64,000 nt of DNA. Source: Tubulanus polymorphus. Lineage: Eukaryota > Nemertea > Palaeonemertea > Tubulaniformes > Tubulanidae. The DNA lies in NCBI RefSeq assembly GCF_964204645.1, contig NC_134029.1, positions 9,166,850 to 9,230,849 on the forward strand, written 5' to 3'. The notes under the pieces are model-generated. The model did no database searches, was not told the DNA's origin, and saw only the letters and a list, made by a program, of their open reading frames with translations. The position numbers and the translations under genes were made by a program. Below are positions 10,801 to 25,800 of this stretch, one piece after another; positions within the stretch are counted from its first letter, which is position 1, and every line of letters begins with the position of its first letter.

Positions 10801-13800
10801 ACTGAATGATGCTTGGAGCTTCATTCGTTAACCTCGAGGATGTGTCCGGGTTTCCAACTCGCACGGTCGATAAAGTGGGTCGTTTCAAATATCGTGAACC
10901 TGAAAATACACGTATTTGAAATCGATGTGAAATGATATTTTTTACGATAAAAAATACCATATACGGCACAAGGAAAAAGCGTCACCCTCTCAACGCACCT
11001 ATTTCAACATTGGCTTGGAAGTCGGCATCCTTCACTAGTTTTCCAGTAGGAAAGACAGAGCCCCCGACTACCGGGTCGGCGCCGATCACGTCGACAGTCG
11101 TAATCTGAGAAACCGTTTGAAGCTTCGCAAAAATCGGGTTCCTGTCCGTTATCATGAATCCAAATTTGTCACCTTTCTTAACGGCTATTGCGGCACCTTC
11201 CGCTGGATATACCTTTTACGGAAAAGAAATAATCAATGAAAGTACCATTTACAGTAATTAAGTCATATACATTACCAGCGAGTCTCACATTCTTAGATTT
11301 CTAATTTACGCCAGTCAAAATACCGTTTATAAACAGTCTGCAAGTGAGGGACCAAACGTAGTTGGAAAAGCCCCTTACTTTGCAAAATCAGGCCACAAAG
11401 TCAATTGATACAATTTCAGGCCCGTACCCCTAAAATTTTCAAAGTGCCTGCCAAAACTGCAGTGTCAAAACATTTTGGTCAAGATTTTTCGAAATTTGGA
11501 TACAATTTCCATGTTTTTTTTTATTGAAAAGTAATCCATTCCCAGATGATCTATTCACGTACCGGAACACTTCATATCTTAAGATCTGTCCTTTTTCACG
11601 GCGAGAAGTTATGAGGTATATTGTTAATCTGAACCAAAAGCGACTGTACGACAACTGTGATTCACGCGGTATCACGAAACGTCTTGGATAGTTTCTTGCG
11701 ATGAAAAAGATACCAAAAGTTGGATGGAACTTTTCAAGATCATCATGTCACGACTTACCGTATATGAATCGGGCGGTTGTTCTCTGGAATTAGGCGTAAA
11801 TGGCTGCTCTGCGACTAGCTTATATTGATTTGGGTTCGTCGATTCCAGCCGATAAATTTGGAATTTCACAGTCTCGTTCAGATTCATGAAGCAGTTGAAT
11901 CGATACACGTAACCGTCGGGAAGGTCCGAGTCCTCGTATATGTATATCCGTTTGCCAGGTGCCGCAGTTTCGTAACCGCCGCTGCTGACTGGTCCGCTGG
12001 TATGGCCGTGCGTGGAAACTTTCAAAGAAAAATACAGTGAATATGAGAAAATGAAACCAATGAACTCAAACATACGAATAGAAAACAGCGCCGAAACTCG
12101 GGAGTGACATTAGACGCACTGCAATGAAAGTCATAGAATGAAAAATCAGCAAGATATCTTCAGATTTTAAATCTCATTTCAAAGAAGGCGTTCGAGCGCA
12201 AAATTCCTTTGGAATTAGAATATTTTGGGAAATTGTCTTTAAGAATTACGAATGTCAAGCCCCAAATTTTTTTCAAAGACAAAACTTGACGACGGTTATA
12301 ATATTACATCGCTCTCACGTCTCATTGTTGCAATTTTGAGAAATGAAGTCTGAGTTTCGGTAGTTTGAATCCAAGGACCGTCGAAAAATGATAAAACACG
12401 CATCACAAATAGTTTTTTAGAAAAGGGAAAAATGACCCAACACAAAAGTACCCGAATAAAAATGGTGGCTAGCAATCAAAATATTGCAGTCTAAGTTTTA
12501 CATACAGCCAATTATTCGACTCCATTCGAATCGTAAAAAGTAAAATCTTTTCCAGAGCCGTCGGAAAGAATTTTTCAGTGGCGAGGCTTATTTCTGAAGG
12601 GGGTCTGGGGGCCCTCCGCTAGAAAAATTTTGAAAATTCAATCGCCGGAGATGCGTTTTGGGGCCATTTCACGGTCTCATTCACAGAAGCATGAGAAGCC
12701 GTGAGCCAACCACCTAGTACAGAGAACGACGAGCTGCTACGCGGTACAGCGTGCTTTGAAAAATATTTTGTTAAGCAAAAAGTGGGGCGGCTTTGTCCGT
12801 CACTGTTTCCTGTTTTCAGAATGATAGTTCGATTGAGTTCATTTTTGTTCAGAACTGAGATGACGATATACTTCCCACATTATCACGTCAATATTCGATG
12901 AAGATATAGCATTTTTGGCCCATACCAGAAAATGTGTAACTTACTTGTTGTATTTGGTTCGGTTAAAGGCACATCCGCTGAAAATATCGAGAGCTCGTGA
13001 AAATATGTACGATGAATAAGCTGATACAAAATAAATACATTGTAGCAATAAATAAAATATAATTCGAATGCAAAAAGATGAGATGATTCGAAGGCAATAA
13101 TTCCTTCACTAATACGTACAGATATCGACTCGAACTGCGAAACGGTAACCATCCAGCCTATTGACCACTTCTACACTACTTCCGAGTTGAGGTCCGCCGG
13201 TCTTGGTATCTAACGTTTTCATTTTGCTTCCGCTATCGCTATCGTAACCGGGAACGTACACGACAGGATTTGAAGCAGTTCCTGACGAGAAAGCCAGCTT
13301 ATCCCCGGCTTTGATAGGAAAATTTAGAGTCGTGCCAGCTTTTACGTACGTATCGATGCTTCGCCTTTGTCTCCTTGGCTTGATACCGTATTTTGAATCG
13401 CCATATACCTATAGTTTTAAGATTCAAGCAACTGCCTTATTCTTTTTTAAATTCCGACTCAAAAACAATCCCTGACGGCCAAATATGTTCGCAACACAAA
13501 TAATTTAAGACTTAAAGGACGTTAGGACCAATTATGGGCTTTTGCCTGGTCTCATTTTGAAGCTTTCAATTATAAAGGTACCCATGGAAACCTAATATCT
13601 AAATTAATCAACTCATCTATGAACGATGGCATTTACTGATCAAGGAAGATACGTTTCGACTCCGTGTTACGCATATACGACAAACTGAATTACTACTGGT
13701 CAAGCGGAATAGTTCTATGGGTCTACTGGTGAGCGCGCTTACTTTCAACGTACTAGACCAGGGTTCGCTAGATTTGATCAGATGCAGTTCAAAGAAAGTG

Positions 13801-16800
13801 ATTAAGAACAATAATTTGTGGCAACTGTTTTGCGCTAATTTGAACCGTGATATTTATCCTAATTTTGACTTAAACTAATTATGCAGTTAATATTTACCAC
13901 GAAAGTGCCAGGAAACGGTGCTCTAAAGGGCTGGTCGAAGATCAACTCGTATTTGTTTTTATCGACGAGGTCAGGGCGATAGATCTGCAGACGTACTTCG
14001 TCTGATGTTTTCACCGTTGTTGTAAATCTATACAGGTACCCGGCCGGTAGATCAATGGAATCAAAGATATCCACGAAGAATCCAGTTTCTCCCTGTTTGG
14101 CCGCGGGGTCGTTCAGCGATATCGATGGATTTCCGGCCGAAGAAACTGCAAAAAGGAATTGATATCGAATATGTTAATTTTCAATATTCTCAGGGGGATA
14201 CGACGGGCCGTATACGGGTTATTGGTGGCTGATTCGGGCTATATCGAAAGAAATTCGTACCGTATAAGTTATACATTCTAGATGTAAAAATATTCACCTA
14301 GTGAGAAAGACAGAATCAAGAAATCGGCTACCATCCTCTTAATTTAAACGAATGTGTACTTACCTAAAACCGTTCCTTCAACAACGGGAACTTCCGGTAG
14401 AGTAACATTTGATCCACCAGGTGCTGAAGTAAATCATAGAAAAATTCCTATGCAGATTAAGACACCGAAAATACCTCGATGATATACTGTATGGGTGATT
14501 TTTCAAGGTTCCTTCTGCATTAACTGCCGAAATTCCATCATTGCTGTCATTTTTAAAGTAATAGAAGACGATAGTTACCTGCGACTAATATGGACGAAAG
14601 AGTGACCAATAACGAATATTTGAATGCGTTATTTTTCTCCTTGAATTTCATTTCAGTTTGTCCGATAGAAGTTCTGTCAGTAGGATTCGCGAATGTGAAA
14701 GTTAAAACCGGTGAGGTCTCCTGCCCAGGAAGCCCGTAGCTGGCTATGGGACTCTGCGTTCCGAGACTGGTAAAGCCAAGCATATCTCCATTTTCAACTG
14801 GCATTACTTTGTCGGCGTAAACCTACCGAAAAAATTAATATTTTTCAAATTTAATCGGAAACCTAAAAAATGATGGTGTATTTCGCATTTATCTTTCATA
14901 TAATCGCTTTATTATTTCATTCTTATCTTTAAAAACTTACGGTAACGACGCCTGTAATTTGTGGTGTATACGTCATCTCATTAAGAAGTGTCAAGTTTGT
15001 GCCGTTCGGGCGCCATATCTGAAATGCTACCGGCACACCTTTCGTGACGTAGGCATTGAAAGCGAGTAGATACCCGCCTGTCAGGTTCGAATTCTTCAGT
15101 ACGACCGTCTTATAGCCATCTCCGAACACTCCCTGCAATAGCTGATTTCCGCCTCCCGAAACTAAAGAGACGTTTGAGATACATTCGATTAACATTTCCA
15201 ATGTGAAGCCTAGTCAGTCTCAGCGCATCTTACAATTCTGAGTCTAATAAAATCGGAAAGGAAATAAAAACTCCGGATGCGATAGTTACCTGTTGTGAAT
15301 ATCGGCGACATTGTAATCGAAAGGGAATATTTGAATGCATTGTTTTTTTCCTTGAATTTCATTCCAGTTTGTCCGACAGCAATTCTGTCAGTTGCATTCG
15401 TGAATGCGAAAGTTAAGACCGGCGAGGTCTCCTGTCCAGGTAGCCCGTAGCCGGCTATGGGACTCTGCGTTCCGAGACTTGTGAAACCAAGCATATCTCC
15501 ACTTTCAACTGGCATTTCTTTGTCGGTGTAAACCTACAGAAAAAAATCAAATACTTATTAGATTCAATCGGGAACCTAAAAAGTGATTGCATATTTCGCA
15601 TCTAAGTTGTTCGCGTCATTTCTATCTTTCAGAACTTACATTAACAACGCCTGTAATTTGTGGTGTATACAACATCTCATTAACAAGTGTAAAGTTTGTG
15701 CCGTTCGGGCGCCATATCTGAAAAGCTACCGGCACACCTTTCATGACGTAGGCATTGAAAGCGAGTAAATACCCGCCGGTCAGGTTCGAATTCTTCAGTA
15801 TGACCGTCGTATAACCGTCTCCGAACACTCCCTGCAATAGTTGATTTCCAGTGGCCGACGCTAACGGAATGTTTGAAAAAAATGATTAAAATCTTTCGCA
15901 CCAAGCGTATAATCAGTTTCTGCACTACATACAATATTAACTTCAATAGAATGATAGAAGATCCCACACAAACTCGCGATACGATAATTACCTGATGTGA
16001 ATATCGGTGACTGTGTAATCGAAAGGGAATATTTGAACGCGTTGTTTTTCTCCTTGAATCTCAATTCGGTTTGTCCAACAACAGTTCTGTCAGCAGGATT
16101 CGGGAATGTGAAAGTTAAGACTGGTGAGGTCTCCTGTCCAGGAAGGCCGTAGCTGGCTATGGGACTCTGCGTTCCGAGACTGGTAAAACCAAGCATGTCT
16201 CCACTTTCAACTGGCATTTCTTTGTCGGCGTAAACCTACATAAAAGAATCAAATACGGTACTTATTCCATCGGAAACCTAAAACGTGATGGCGTATTCGC
16301 ATCTAGTTGTTCGTTTCATTTGTGTTTCACAACTTACGGTAACGACGCCTGTAATTTGTGGTTTATACGTCATCTCATTAACGAGTGTGAAGTGTGTACC
16401 GTTCGGGCGCCATATCTGAAACGCTACCGGCACACCTTTCGTGACGTAGGCGTTGAAAGCGAGTAAATATCCGCCGGTCAGGTTCGAATTCTTCAGTATG
16501 ACCGTCTTATAACCGTCTTCGAAAACCTCCTGAGATAGTGGATTTCCATTGGCTGACACTAATGGAAAATTTGGAAATAAAATTTTTGTTAAAAATTCAT
16601 CACGCGAAGACCTTTGTCACTTTTAACAAAATAATAAATTTACCTTCTATGAACATTGAAGACATTGTAGCCGAAAGAGAATATTTGAATGCGTTGTTTT
16701 TCCCTTTCAATCTCAATTCAGTTTGTCCGACAGCAGTTCGGTCGGTCGTATTTGTGAATGCAAAGGTTAAAACCGGTGAGGTTTCCTGTCCAGGGAGTCC

Positions 16801-19800
16801 ATAGCTGGCTATGGTACTCTGCGTTCCGAGACTTGTGAAACCAAGCATATCTCCACTTTCAACTGGCATTTCTTTGTCGGCGTAAGCCTTTAAGAAAGTG
16901 AAATGGAAGGCGTATTTGATTCCATCAGGAAGTTACATTATCCTGAGCCAGGTTTCACAAACACTTCGTCGGTTTAATTTCTTCATTAGTTCAGTGTACA
17001 TGTGTATGCTGCTTAAGTCGACTAAAAATGTTATTCCCTTTTGTGAAACCCGACATACGGCTTTGAATTTCATTGTATAGTTTTAAATGCAAAAAGTGAT
17101 GACGTCATTTCTTTTCATAAGTTGATGGTTTAAAACTTACGGTAACGACACCTGTGATTTGTGGTGTATACGTCATCTCATCAACAAGTGCAAAGTTTGT
17201 GCCGTTCGGGCGCCATATCTGAAACGCTACCGGCACACCTTTCGTGACGTAGGCATTGAAAGCGAGTAAATATCCGCCGGTCAGGTTCGAATTCTTCAGT
17301 ACGACTGTCTTGTAGCCGTCGCCGAAAATGCCCATCAATAGGTGATTTCCGTTGGCCGACACTAAGAAAATGTTTGGAAAAAATATGTAAAAATTCTATA
17401 GTCTGTTTCATTGCTTTACACAATTTTGAGTCTCGTGTAATAACAAATAATCGTCTATCGCTAGAAATATCGATTGAGCTCTTGGAAGTTTTCTGATAAA
17501 TTGTACCTTCATGTCCGAACATTATGCGGCATTCAATTATGTAACGTGATTACTTACTACTGGCTACTGTCTACGAATTACTTTATAAGTTCTGTTCGTT
17601 TATTTTCAAATCGATTCGAAATTTGTGAACGACAAGACCAGGTTACAGAAACATTCGTACTATACTTACATATAGGTGCAGGCTGTGTTGGTACCGGGGA
17701 TGTAGCTGTTACCGGAGCTGTCTGTGTTGAACTCGCTGAAGTCAGAAAAATATTATATTCATCAATTCATTCATTCGTTAATTCATTGATTAAATATTTC
17801 ATTCATTCATTCATTTGATTTGATAAATGTTATTGTTTTAAACCGGGTTCAGGGAACACATTTTTGTTGATTCCAAACATTTGCCGTCTCAAACACAGAC
17901 CACTTACCTTTAGTAGTGATGGGAGAAGAAATCGGCGTTGTTACAATATTGGTTGTCGTGGCTACAAGATGTATTACGAATGAATAGAATGAGCTATCAT
18001 AAACTAATGTACATTGTATCATAACGTGGAGAGAATAACCTCACAAATCTTTTTCCATAATTATACAGATGATTGTTATATGTTATGGACTCTGTGTTTT
18101 AAAATGAATGTATTTCTTTCGCTTGGCATAATTCAACATGAATAAACGATTAATACTCACGGCAAGGTGGATCTTTGTAATCTGGGCCTGCAAAGTAGAT
18201 AGTGATAGTAGCGTATCAGGTAGTGATAATGGTAGTAATGATGTAAGTTCTGATGATCATGGTAATAAAAGATAAAAGAAGTGATGCGGCAGATGGTAAC
18301 AGTTGTGGTTGGGGTAGAATGGGGCGATGGCAGTGGCAATGAAGGTAGTACGAGTGGTAGTGCTATCACAAAAATTAGAATGAACCGGAACCGAAATTTC
18401 CAATTATGTACTTCGATTTACACAGAACACGCTGTAAACTCAACCGTCGATATCACCAAAGCACTTCGACTTTCGATTTCAAAATCAACCCCCACTTTTA
18501 CCTCCCGACAGGTGTGCACGTGGGTTTCTTACTGACACCAAATCAAACGAAATCTACCAACTGAATAAATAAAAGGGTCAATCCCTATCATTGATAAGAT
18601 TTAAAAAGATTGAATGGTAGAAGCACCGTGGTTATAGTGACTACAGGAATTGGTAGGGCAGAGGTAGGGGATTAGGTTATGGGTAAGCGGATTGGAACAA
18701 TATAGACGAGTAAATACACTGTGTGATCGTGATAATGTGAGTGGCCAACGGGATTCATGGCGAGCCTTTCAGCTTTTCAATTCACATGGATAGACACTTA
18801 CACAATTCAGGATGCGGTGCAATGTCTACGGACAGAGACAACTTATAGGTCAGGGCACTGGTCGAGATGCTAACGATCTCGTTCAATTTTGCCATGTCCT
18901 CAGCTTTATCAAATTGACGGAACACTGTCGTTTGCGGTTCGATTCGAATTGCGTATGATCCATTTCCGAGACTGGAGCCACCCAAGTGTTCACCACCTTC
19001 TAGTTTGATAGGATTTGACCAATCCATTTTGATCTATAACAGGAATTCAAACAGAGAGGGCTCGTTTAGATTCAAATACATGGTGGAAAACGGTTATCTG
19101 TAAAAAGGCGACACCTACAGTATGCTCCCCAGGAGTTTCAAACTGAAACGGTACATCAGCTATAAGTTTGTAGCTATATTGCGTCTTAGTTGGTCTGTAG
19201 ATCTGGGCTTTGGCTGCGTAGTTGGTCTTAGAGTACACATTCATCCGACAGACGTAACCAGCCGGTAGAGATTCGCTTATTATTACCATTGAAAAATACC
19301 CTGCCGTCACCGTATCACCTGACTGGACGACGGGATTACCAAATGTTTGAACTAGAAATGATGAATGGTAATATATAAATCGACAAAATTAATGGAAATA
19401 ATTCTCGCATATGTAACGGTGACTTGAATCAAACACGTGTCAGAAAATATATCATAGAATCTAAGATTGTATTCCCCTCAGACCGATGACTGTAAATATC
19501 ATTTCACCATTAACACTTGGTCATCAGTTTCTTGGGATAAACATTTTATTATATCAACTCTGTTTTCATTAATTTATCAGGTCTACATTGTTCGTTACAT
19601 TCTCCTTAGATTGCTTATCTTATCCATTTCCTTTCACTTGAACTATTGCAGACATGCGCAAAAATATGGTGGCTGATAAGGGCCATAGCGTAAAATTCCT
19701 GGTATGTAAATGAGGGCGCCAGAACGCAAAAAACGAAAAAAAAACGTCCAATTTTCTCTGAAAATTCGTTTTGGCGCCAAAACAAAGAATATTTAGTTTT

Positions 19801-22800
19801 GGCGGGAACTTTCATTTTGGCACCCCCGCAAAAACAACGAAAAACGTCGAAATTTCTCTAAAAATCAGTTTTGGCGCACCAAAACAAAGAAAATTACGAA
19901 CTTTCATTTTGGCGCCCCCGCCAAAACGAACTTTCAACCACGTAAAATAATTCTATATATGCAAATTACACACAGGATCAACGCACCAAATTGAAAAATA
20001 ATTTTATGGGGTTGGATGCTTGTTTTGGCGGGGGCGCCAAAACGGAAATAACCGCGCCAATACGAAATATTTTTGTTTTGGCGCGCCAAAACGAACTTTC
20101 AGTGAAAATTTGACGTTTTTTTTTTTCGTTTTGGCGTTCTGGCGTTCTGGCGCCCTCATTTACATACCATTTTTTACGCTATGGCCCTTATCAGCCACCA
20201 TACAAAAAGGATGGCATGGATTGAATTGCTGAGAGATTATGTGAACAAATGTTAAAAAGGACGGAAAGAAAAGAACAAATTTTTAGGGGAAAAAACAGTC
20301 CATTCTAGATCATGCATAATGAATGAATTTTGGATTTAAAACGATGATTGTTACTCATTTTTTTACCTTTGCCATTGGATGGAATCGGGTCGGTTGACAC
20401 GGGACAGAAACCGGGGACTATCGGCCTTGTGACGCGAGGAGGCTGAGTGGTCGATGATGCTGGACTACTAACGACCGCGGGTGTAATAGTGGATGTAATG
20501 GCAGGCGAAGTTCGTACCGGTGTTGTCGGAGGTTGTGTGGTTGGTGGTTGTGTCGGTCCTTAAAAAGGAACATGATCAAGACGGTCGAATAAATCAATTG
20601 TGTAAAAGATATGAGAAATAGACTTCATTTGTGCAGCGTGTTTTACCCGGGGTTGTGGTGCAGACCGGAGCGGTTGGCACGACAAAGTTGGAACCTGAAA
20701 TGATAAGTCAACAACTACTGAGTTTCGTATTTTGGTAAAAGGAATGATAACCAGAGGCTTTTGCCATCATTTTTTTAAGTGGCGATCTTTCATCATATAG
20801 ATTGTAGAGGCTATCTGACTACTAGCATTGCGTGATACAAGCTACAAAATGCAGTGAAGTTGGCATTTTACTATGATTTCTTACTGAGAGTTACTTGCAC
20901 GTGGCAGCCAATATGCGGCGCTGTGTCGTCACACGAATAACCTCTATATACATGTAGTGTTCAAATTGAAAATTAAAACTTACAAACGGTCGGATGAGAA
21001 GCTACCTCAGCCTTTATCATATATTTATAGATAAGTGCACTCGTGGAAATTGTATAGATTTCCCCGACTTGAGGAAATCGAGATGGTTTATTCGTTTGTT
21101 GACGAGTATATGTGCTGTATTGTCCTGATGCATCGGGCTGCCAAGCGATACTTGTTATGCCGTCTTTATTATAGAATCCAATCTTGTCACCGTCTGCGAT
21201 TTCTATTGGGTTGTTATTCCAATCAACATCTACCTAATAAGGAACGTATCTTATCCGACAAAGATGTTACAAAATAAAACGCAATCTACCAAGATCGAGG
21301 ATGACCTAAAGATTCGGATCTATCCTGATTGCGATACTTACGGTATATGGTCCGGCAGACTTGGCTGTGAAATCTATATTACCGACGAGAAGCCATGGCA
21401 AATTCTCCGAGTCCTGATTTGGAGGAGCTCGCCATATTTGCAAAGATACTGCGCCTGGTTTCGAGATCCATATCTTAAAGTTGCAGAGCCATCCCTTGCT
21501 CAGGTTTATAGTATACAATATAGTGAAAATGTAGCCGTCTGTTGCGCCAATTCCTTCAACGATGTCGGCTCCATACGATGTGACTGAAAACAATATTTCA
21601 ATGAAAGTAAACCTTCGGCAGAAGAGTTGAGGTACCCGGTAGATGAATAACCATAAAAGCATTCAACTGCGTAAATAGGTTTGTTTATAACGAACGTTTT
21701 CAGGAACCTTCCCCTCGTTAGGTACATAGTCGTACCTGATGTAACTGTACTTGTACCTAATGAGGGGAAGTGTTCCCGAAACATTCGTTATAGATAAAAT
21801 TTTGAAAATGAGATCTTATTGTGTTTACGCTTATATGGTTATTCAAATAGTTCAATCAGTCCAGCTAGACTATGCCCACTGGAAAAGAGTCTGAAATGCT
21901 CAACAATCTGACACTTTCAAAATTCCATACCACGTGAACATATACCGAAACCTTAAAACTCACTGAAATCATAGAATGTCATGAGCTATAACTTTGCAAT
22001 TGAATTGGGTACAAAATATCCATAGATCCCAATATAGATGGAAATACGACGTAATTCCACCATCCAACGCCCCCTGGTGAATGTATGCAGAAACAAGGGA
22101 CCTCGAAAATCAGCACAATCATATAAAGCATCATATCTACAATTATGCTAGCGATTGTGATTACAAAATATGTATAGGGGCCAATATAAATTGAAAGATT
22201 TAATACTTTTCTATATTCAACTCCCCCTGGTGGTGAGAACGATACTCTGGGTGACCAGTATTCCATGTGAGGAGATGTGTCCTGTGACAGATATCAAGAC
22301 TATAAGTTAAAACATAATGATATATTTTCCTCAAAAACCATTCTCCAGATATGAGCGATAACTGATGGAACTAAGATGGCTGCTGGTTGCATCAAAATCG
22401 ACTAATCGACTAAACCCGTCTGATATGTAAAACTCTAATTTCAATGTAACATGATAAACCATGTAGAAGCTAGAGGCCTAAGAATTCAGACCTAAAATCA
22501 CCTTTTTGAACAAAAACGACACAATACAGCCATCTTGTTTCTCGATCGACCCAATTTTTCCTGTGATACTAAGCCCTAGGGATACATATTCGCATGCAAA
22601 ACCTAAGAAAATAGAAAATAAAAACGCTCAAAATTGCTGAGATTTTGCCGAGCAAAATATTCGGCTTGATTCAAATTGCGCCAGTATTGGACTGTAGAGT
22701 CGGTTAGGGTAGATATACAAATTAACCAAATATCAAGACCATACATAAAAGCGTATTGAAAACTTCCCAAGAAAACTGTATTCCGTCTTTCTGTCTACAA

Positions 22801-25800
22801 ACAGACAGACGGACGGACGACGGACAAGTATAGGACATAAGTCCCAAGTGGGCTAAAAAGATTGGCAGAGAATATGACAAAGAAATAAACAATGAATTTG
22901 ATTGGATGAGCAGGTTATAGTCGTAATTTTACTCGATATTTCTCTAATTGATAATTTCTTATCATTATAACGCGTACCGTTTGCTCCGGTAGGAGTGGAT
23001 TCCAAAAATATCGAGTCGACGGTTCCACACCTCTTCGGTCCAATTGTTGTAGCTGCACACGGTGGAACATAACTTGAACCTTTTATTTAAACAAAATAAA
23101 TTTAGACACAGGTATGCATGCATACGTGGTTTTTTTCAAAGCCACTTAATTGTTGTAAACTTGTTCCACAAAATTCATGAAATGTTTTTACAGCTGAACT
23201 TACATTTTTGCGGATAGTTTGCAATGACGATGGAAACCGAAAATCTATAAGTAGCTATGGATTTCTCAATGGATATAGTTTGCCCTGTGGTCGGTAACTG
23301 TCCCGACAGTTCCGTGTAGAATGTGCGGGCGTTGGTGTCAGGGGAAAATCCAACGGATCCCGTATTCGGCATCATTATTCCGATGTATTCTCCGCCTTTC
23401 AGTTTTATTGGGTTGTTCCAGTCTGTTACTGAAATCTAATTCAAACCAGAAAATATGAGTGCATGGGTAATACTCCAGGAAGTAAACTGCTTAAATGCTT
23501 GATAATCTTTATTATACATCTAAACTGAAATCTTGATTAACATTTCAGGATCAAAGCACCAAAATGCCGATTAGCAATTACCTCGTGTTCTCCTACGCTG
23601 GGTGCAGTGAATTCAAGATCTTGAATCAGCATCCTCGAGGTAGTCAATTGATTGTTGCCGGTATTTTTCCAAATCTGGAAATGTGCCGAGACGTTTTTGA
23701 CCGCCATATACGCGCTAAAACTGCACACGTAGCCCTCGGGTAGTGGGTAAGAAGCTAGCACATAAATGAAAGAACCGCTCTGAGAAGGGTTTCCTTTCAC
23801 GACTGGATTGCCATGTGTGGACACTGAAATATCATTGACATTTATCAAAAAGTCATTTTCCATTTGTCAGTGTATGCGATGCCAACAATGATCTTTTTGT
23901 CATACCTTTGGCATCCACGGGAATGGAAGGCGACGAACACGTAGATGCGGTGGATGAACTACTTGGATCGGTTCCTTGCGGTGCAGTACTGGCAGGGGAT
24001 GTTAACTGAGTTGGTTTCACTGTGCTGCTGGCTACATTTGGAATTTTGGTTGTACTAGCCGCCGATGGGGTTGAAGGTAAAGCTGTGCTGGTAAGTATCG
24101 TTGTGGGTGCCATTGCAGTAGTAGCCGGAGGTGCTGCACTGGTCATCGGTGTTGTTGAAAAGGTTGGCGCAGGTGAAGTAGCTGAAAGAACAGGGAATGA
24201 ATTTACGTCACTGAAAATAGGATCGAAGCTTTTTAGTCAACAAATTGCCAAACGAAAGAACCAATTTGCATCAATATGCATTCAATTGAAAATTCTCAAC
24301 GGATTTTTATCATGCTTAGCAAAATATGTAACTTCGTTATCGATGCCGAATACTCACGACAAGGGGGATCCACATAGCCTTTGCCTAAAATAAATGAAAT
24401 TAATAAAATGATCTAAATTGGAAAACAAACTTGGTAAAATGTGTTATCCATCCATATCTACTTACAAAGTTTAGGGTGTGGTGCAATATTGACCGAAACT
24501 GAAAACATGTAAACTAATGTAGAAGTCGATACGGCAACGTTTTGTCCCACTTGTGGTAGACTTGTTGAAAATGTATACTCTCTATAGTAACTAGGTTGGA
24601 AGGATGGTGCATAAGCAACTGAGCCAGACTTTAAACTTGTCAAACCTAAATATTCACTACCGCTTAATTTGATCGGATTGCTCCAATCTACCGGAACCTT
24701 GAATATAAAATGAAACAGCCCCGATAAGTAAAGCTAAAAGACATCTTTTTCGTTTACAGAATGATAGAGAGAAACCAGTGAGTATAAATTCGAATGGTAG
24801 TTTATCATGTTTAAAATCTTGAACTTACCTCATGAACACCGGGTGTTTCAAACTTAAATTCTCTCTCTGCGAGTAAATTCCAAGTAGGTACTGCGCCTTT
24901 GAATATTTGAATTCTTGCCACGTGATTATTCTTGGTGTATACATTGAAATAACACACGTACCCAGCCGGAAGTGGTAAAGATGTTAACACGTAAGTAAAA
25001 TAGCCATCGTTTACTAGACTGTTTGCATCGACAACCGGATTTCCAACATCTTTGGCTGGAAATGAACATTTAAATTGTTTAAGCTAAAGAAAATAAACCT
25101 AAAAAAGAAAATAAACTAAAAACGAATGAGCTATATTACCTGATTTGTTAGGTGGAACGGGTTCTGTTGAAACTGGACATGTTTTGCCGTTAGCTGGGGT
25201 CGTGTTAATTGTAGAATCTGTTTGAGTTGAAGGGTTGGAAGTAGTGGTAGCTGGTTGAATTGAAGGTTGCTCTGTGCTCGCTGTTCTTGATGTAGTGGCA
25301 GCCGGTTGACTTGAAGGTTGTGCTGTACTCGCCGATTGTGTGGAAGGTTGTGTTGGACTCGCCGGTGTGGAAGGTTGTGTTGTACTTCGTGGCTGTTCAG
25401 ATGAAGCTGGTTGTGTTGTGCTAACTTGCGTTAGAAGAGTTGGCGCAGCTGTGGTCGTTGCTGAAATGGAATGTAATGGAAGAAAGCGGTGATGAATATT
25501 TCAGTTCTGTGTGTAGGTTGACAGTAACTTGCTTTGGCGCACTAGACGGCTCAACACGGGTTTTCAAAGAGGTTTTTTTCTTAGAAAATATCAACCACAA
25601 TGATAGATTTTGATCAGACAAAAATAACATAATTGTACAAAACGACCTGAAACGAATTAATACTCACGACACGGAGGATCGACGTAGCCTTTACCTAAAA
25701 CAAATAAAACCAGTTAGAATAGATAAAGAAACTTCGCAATATCACAATATCAACCCATATTTACTTACAAAGTTTAGGATGCGGAGCAATATTGACAGAA

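Noticed and set aside
24022-24393. 123-codon plus-strand frame rich in Val/Gly
   Set aside because: Complement of the Ser/Thr/Ala-rich linker exon 23906-24181, with no domain.
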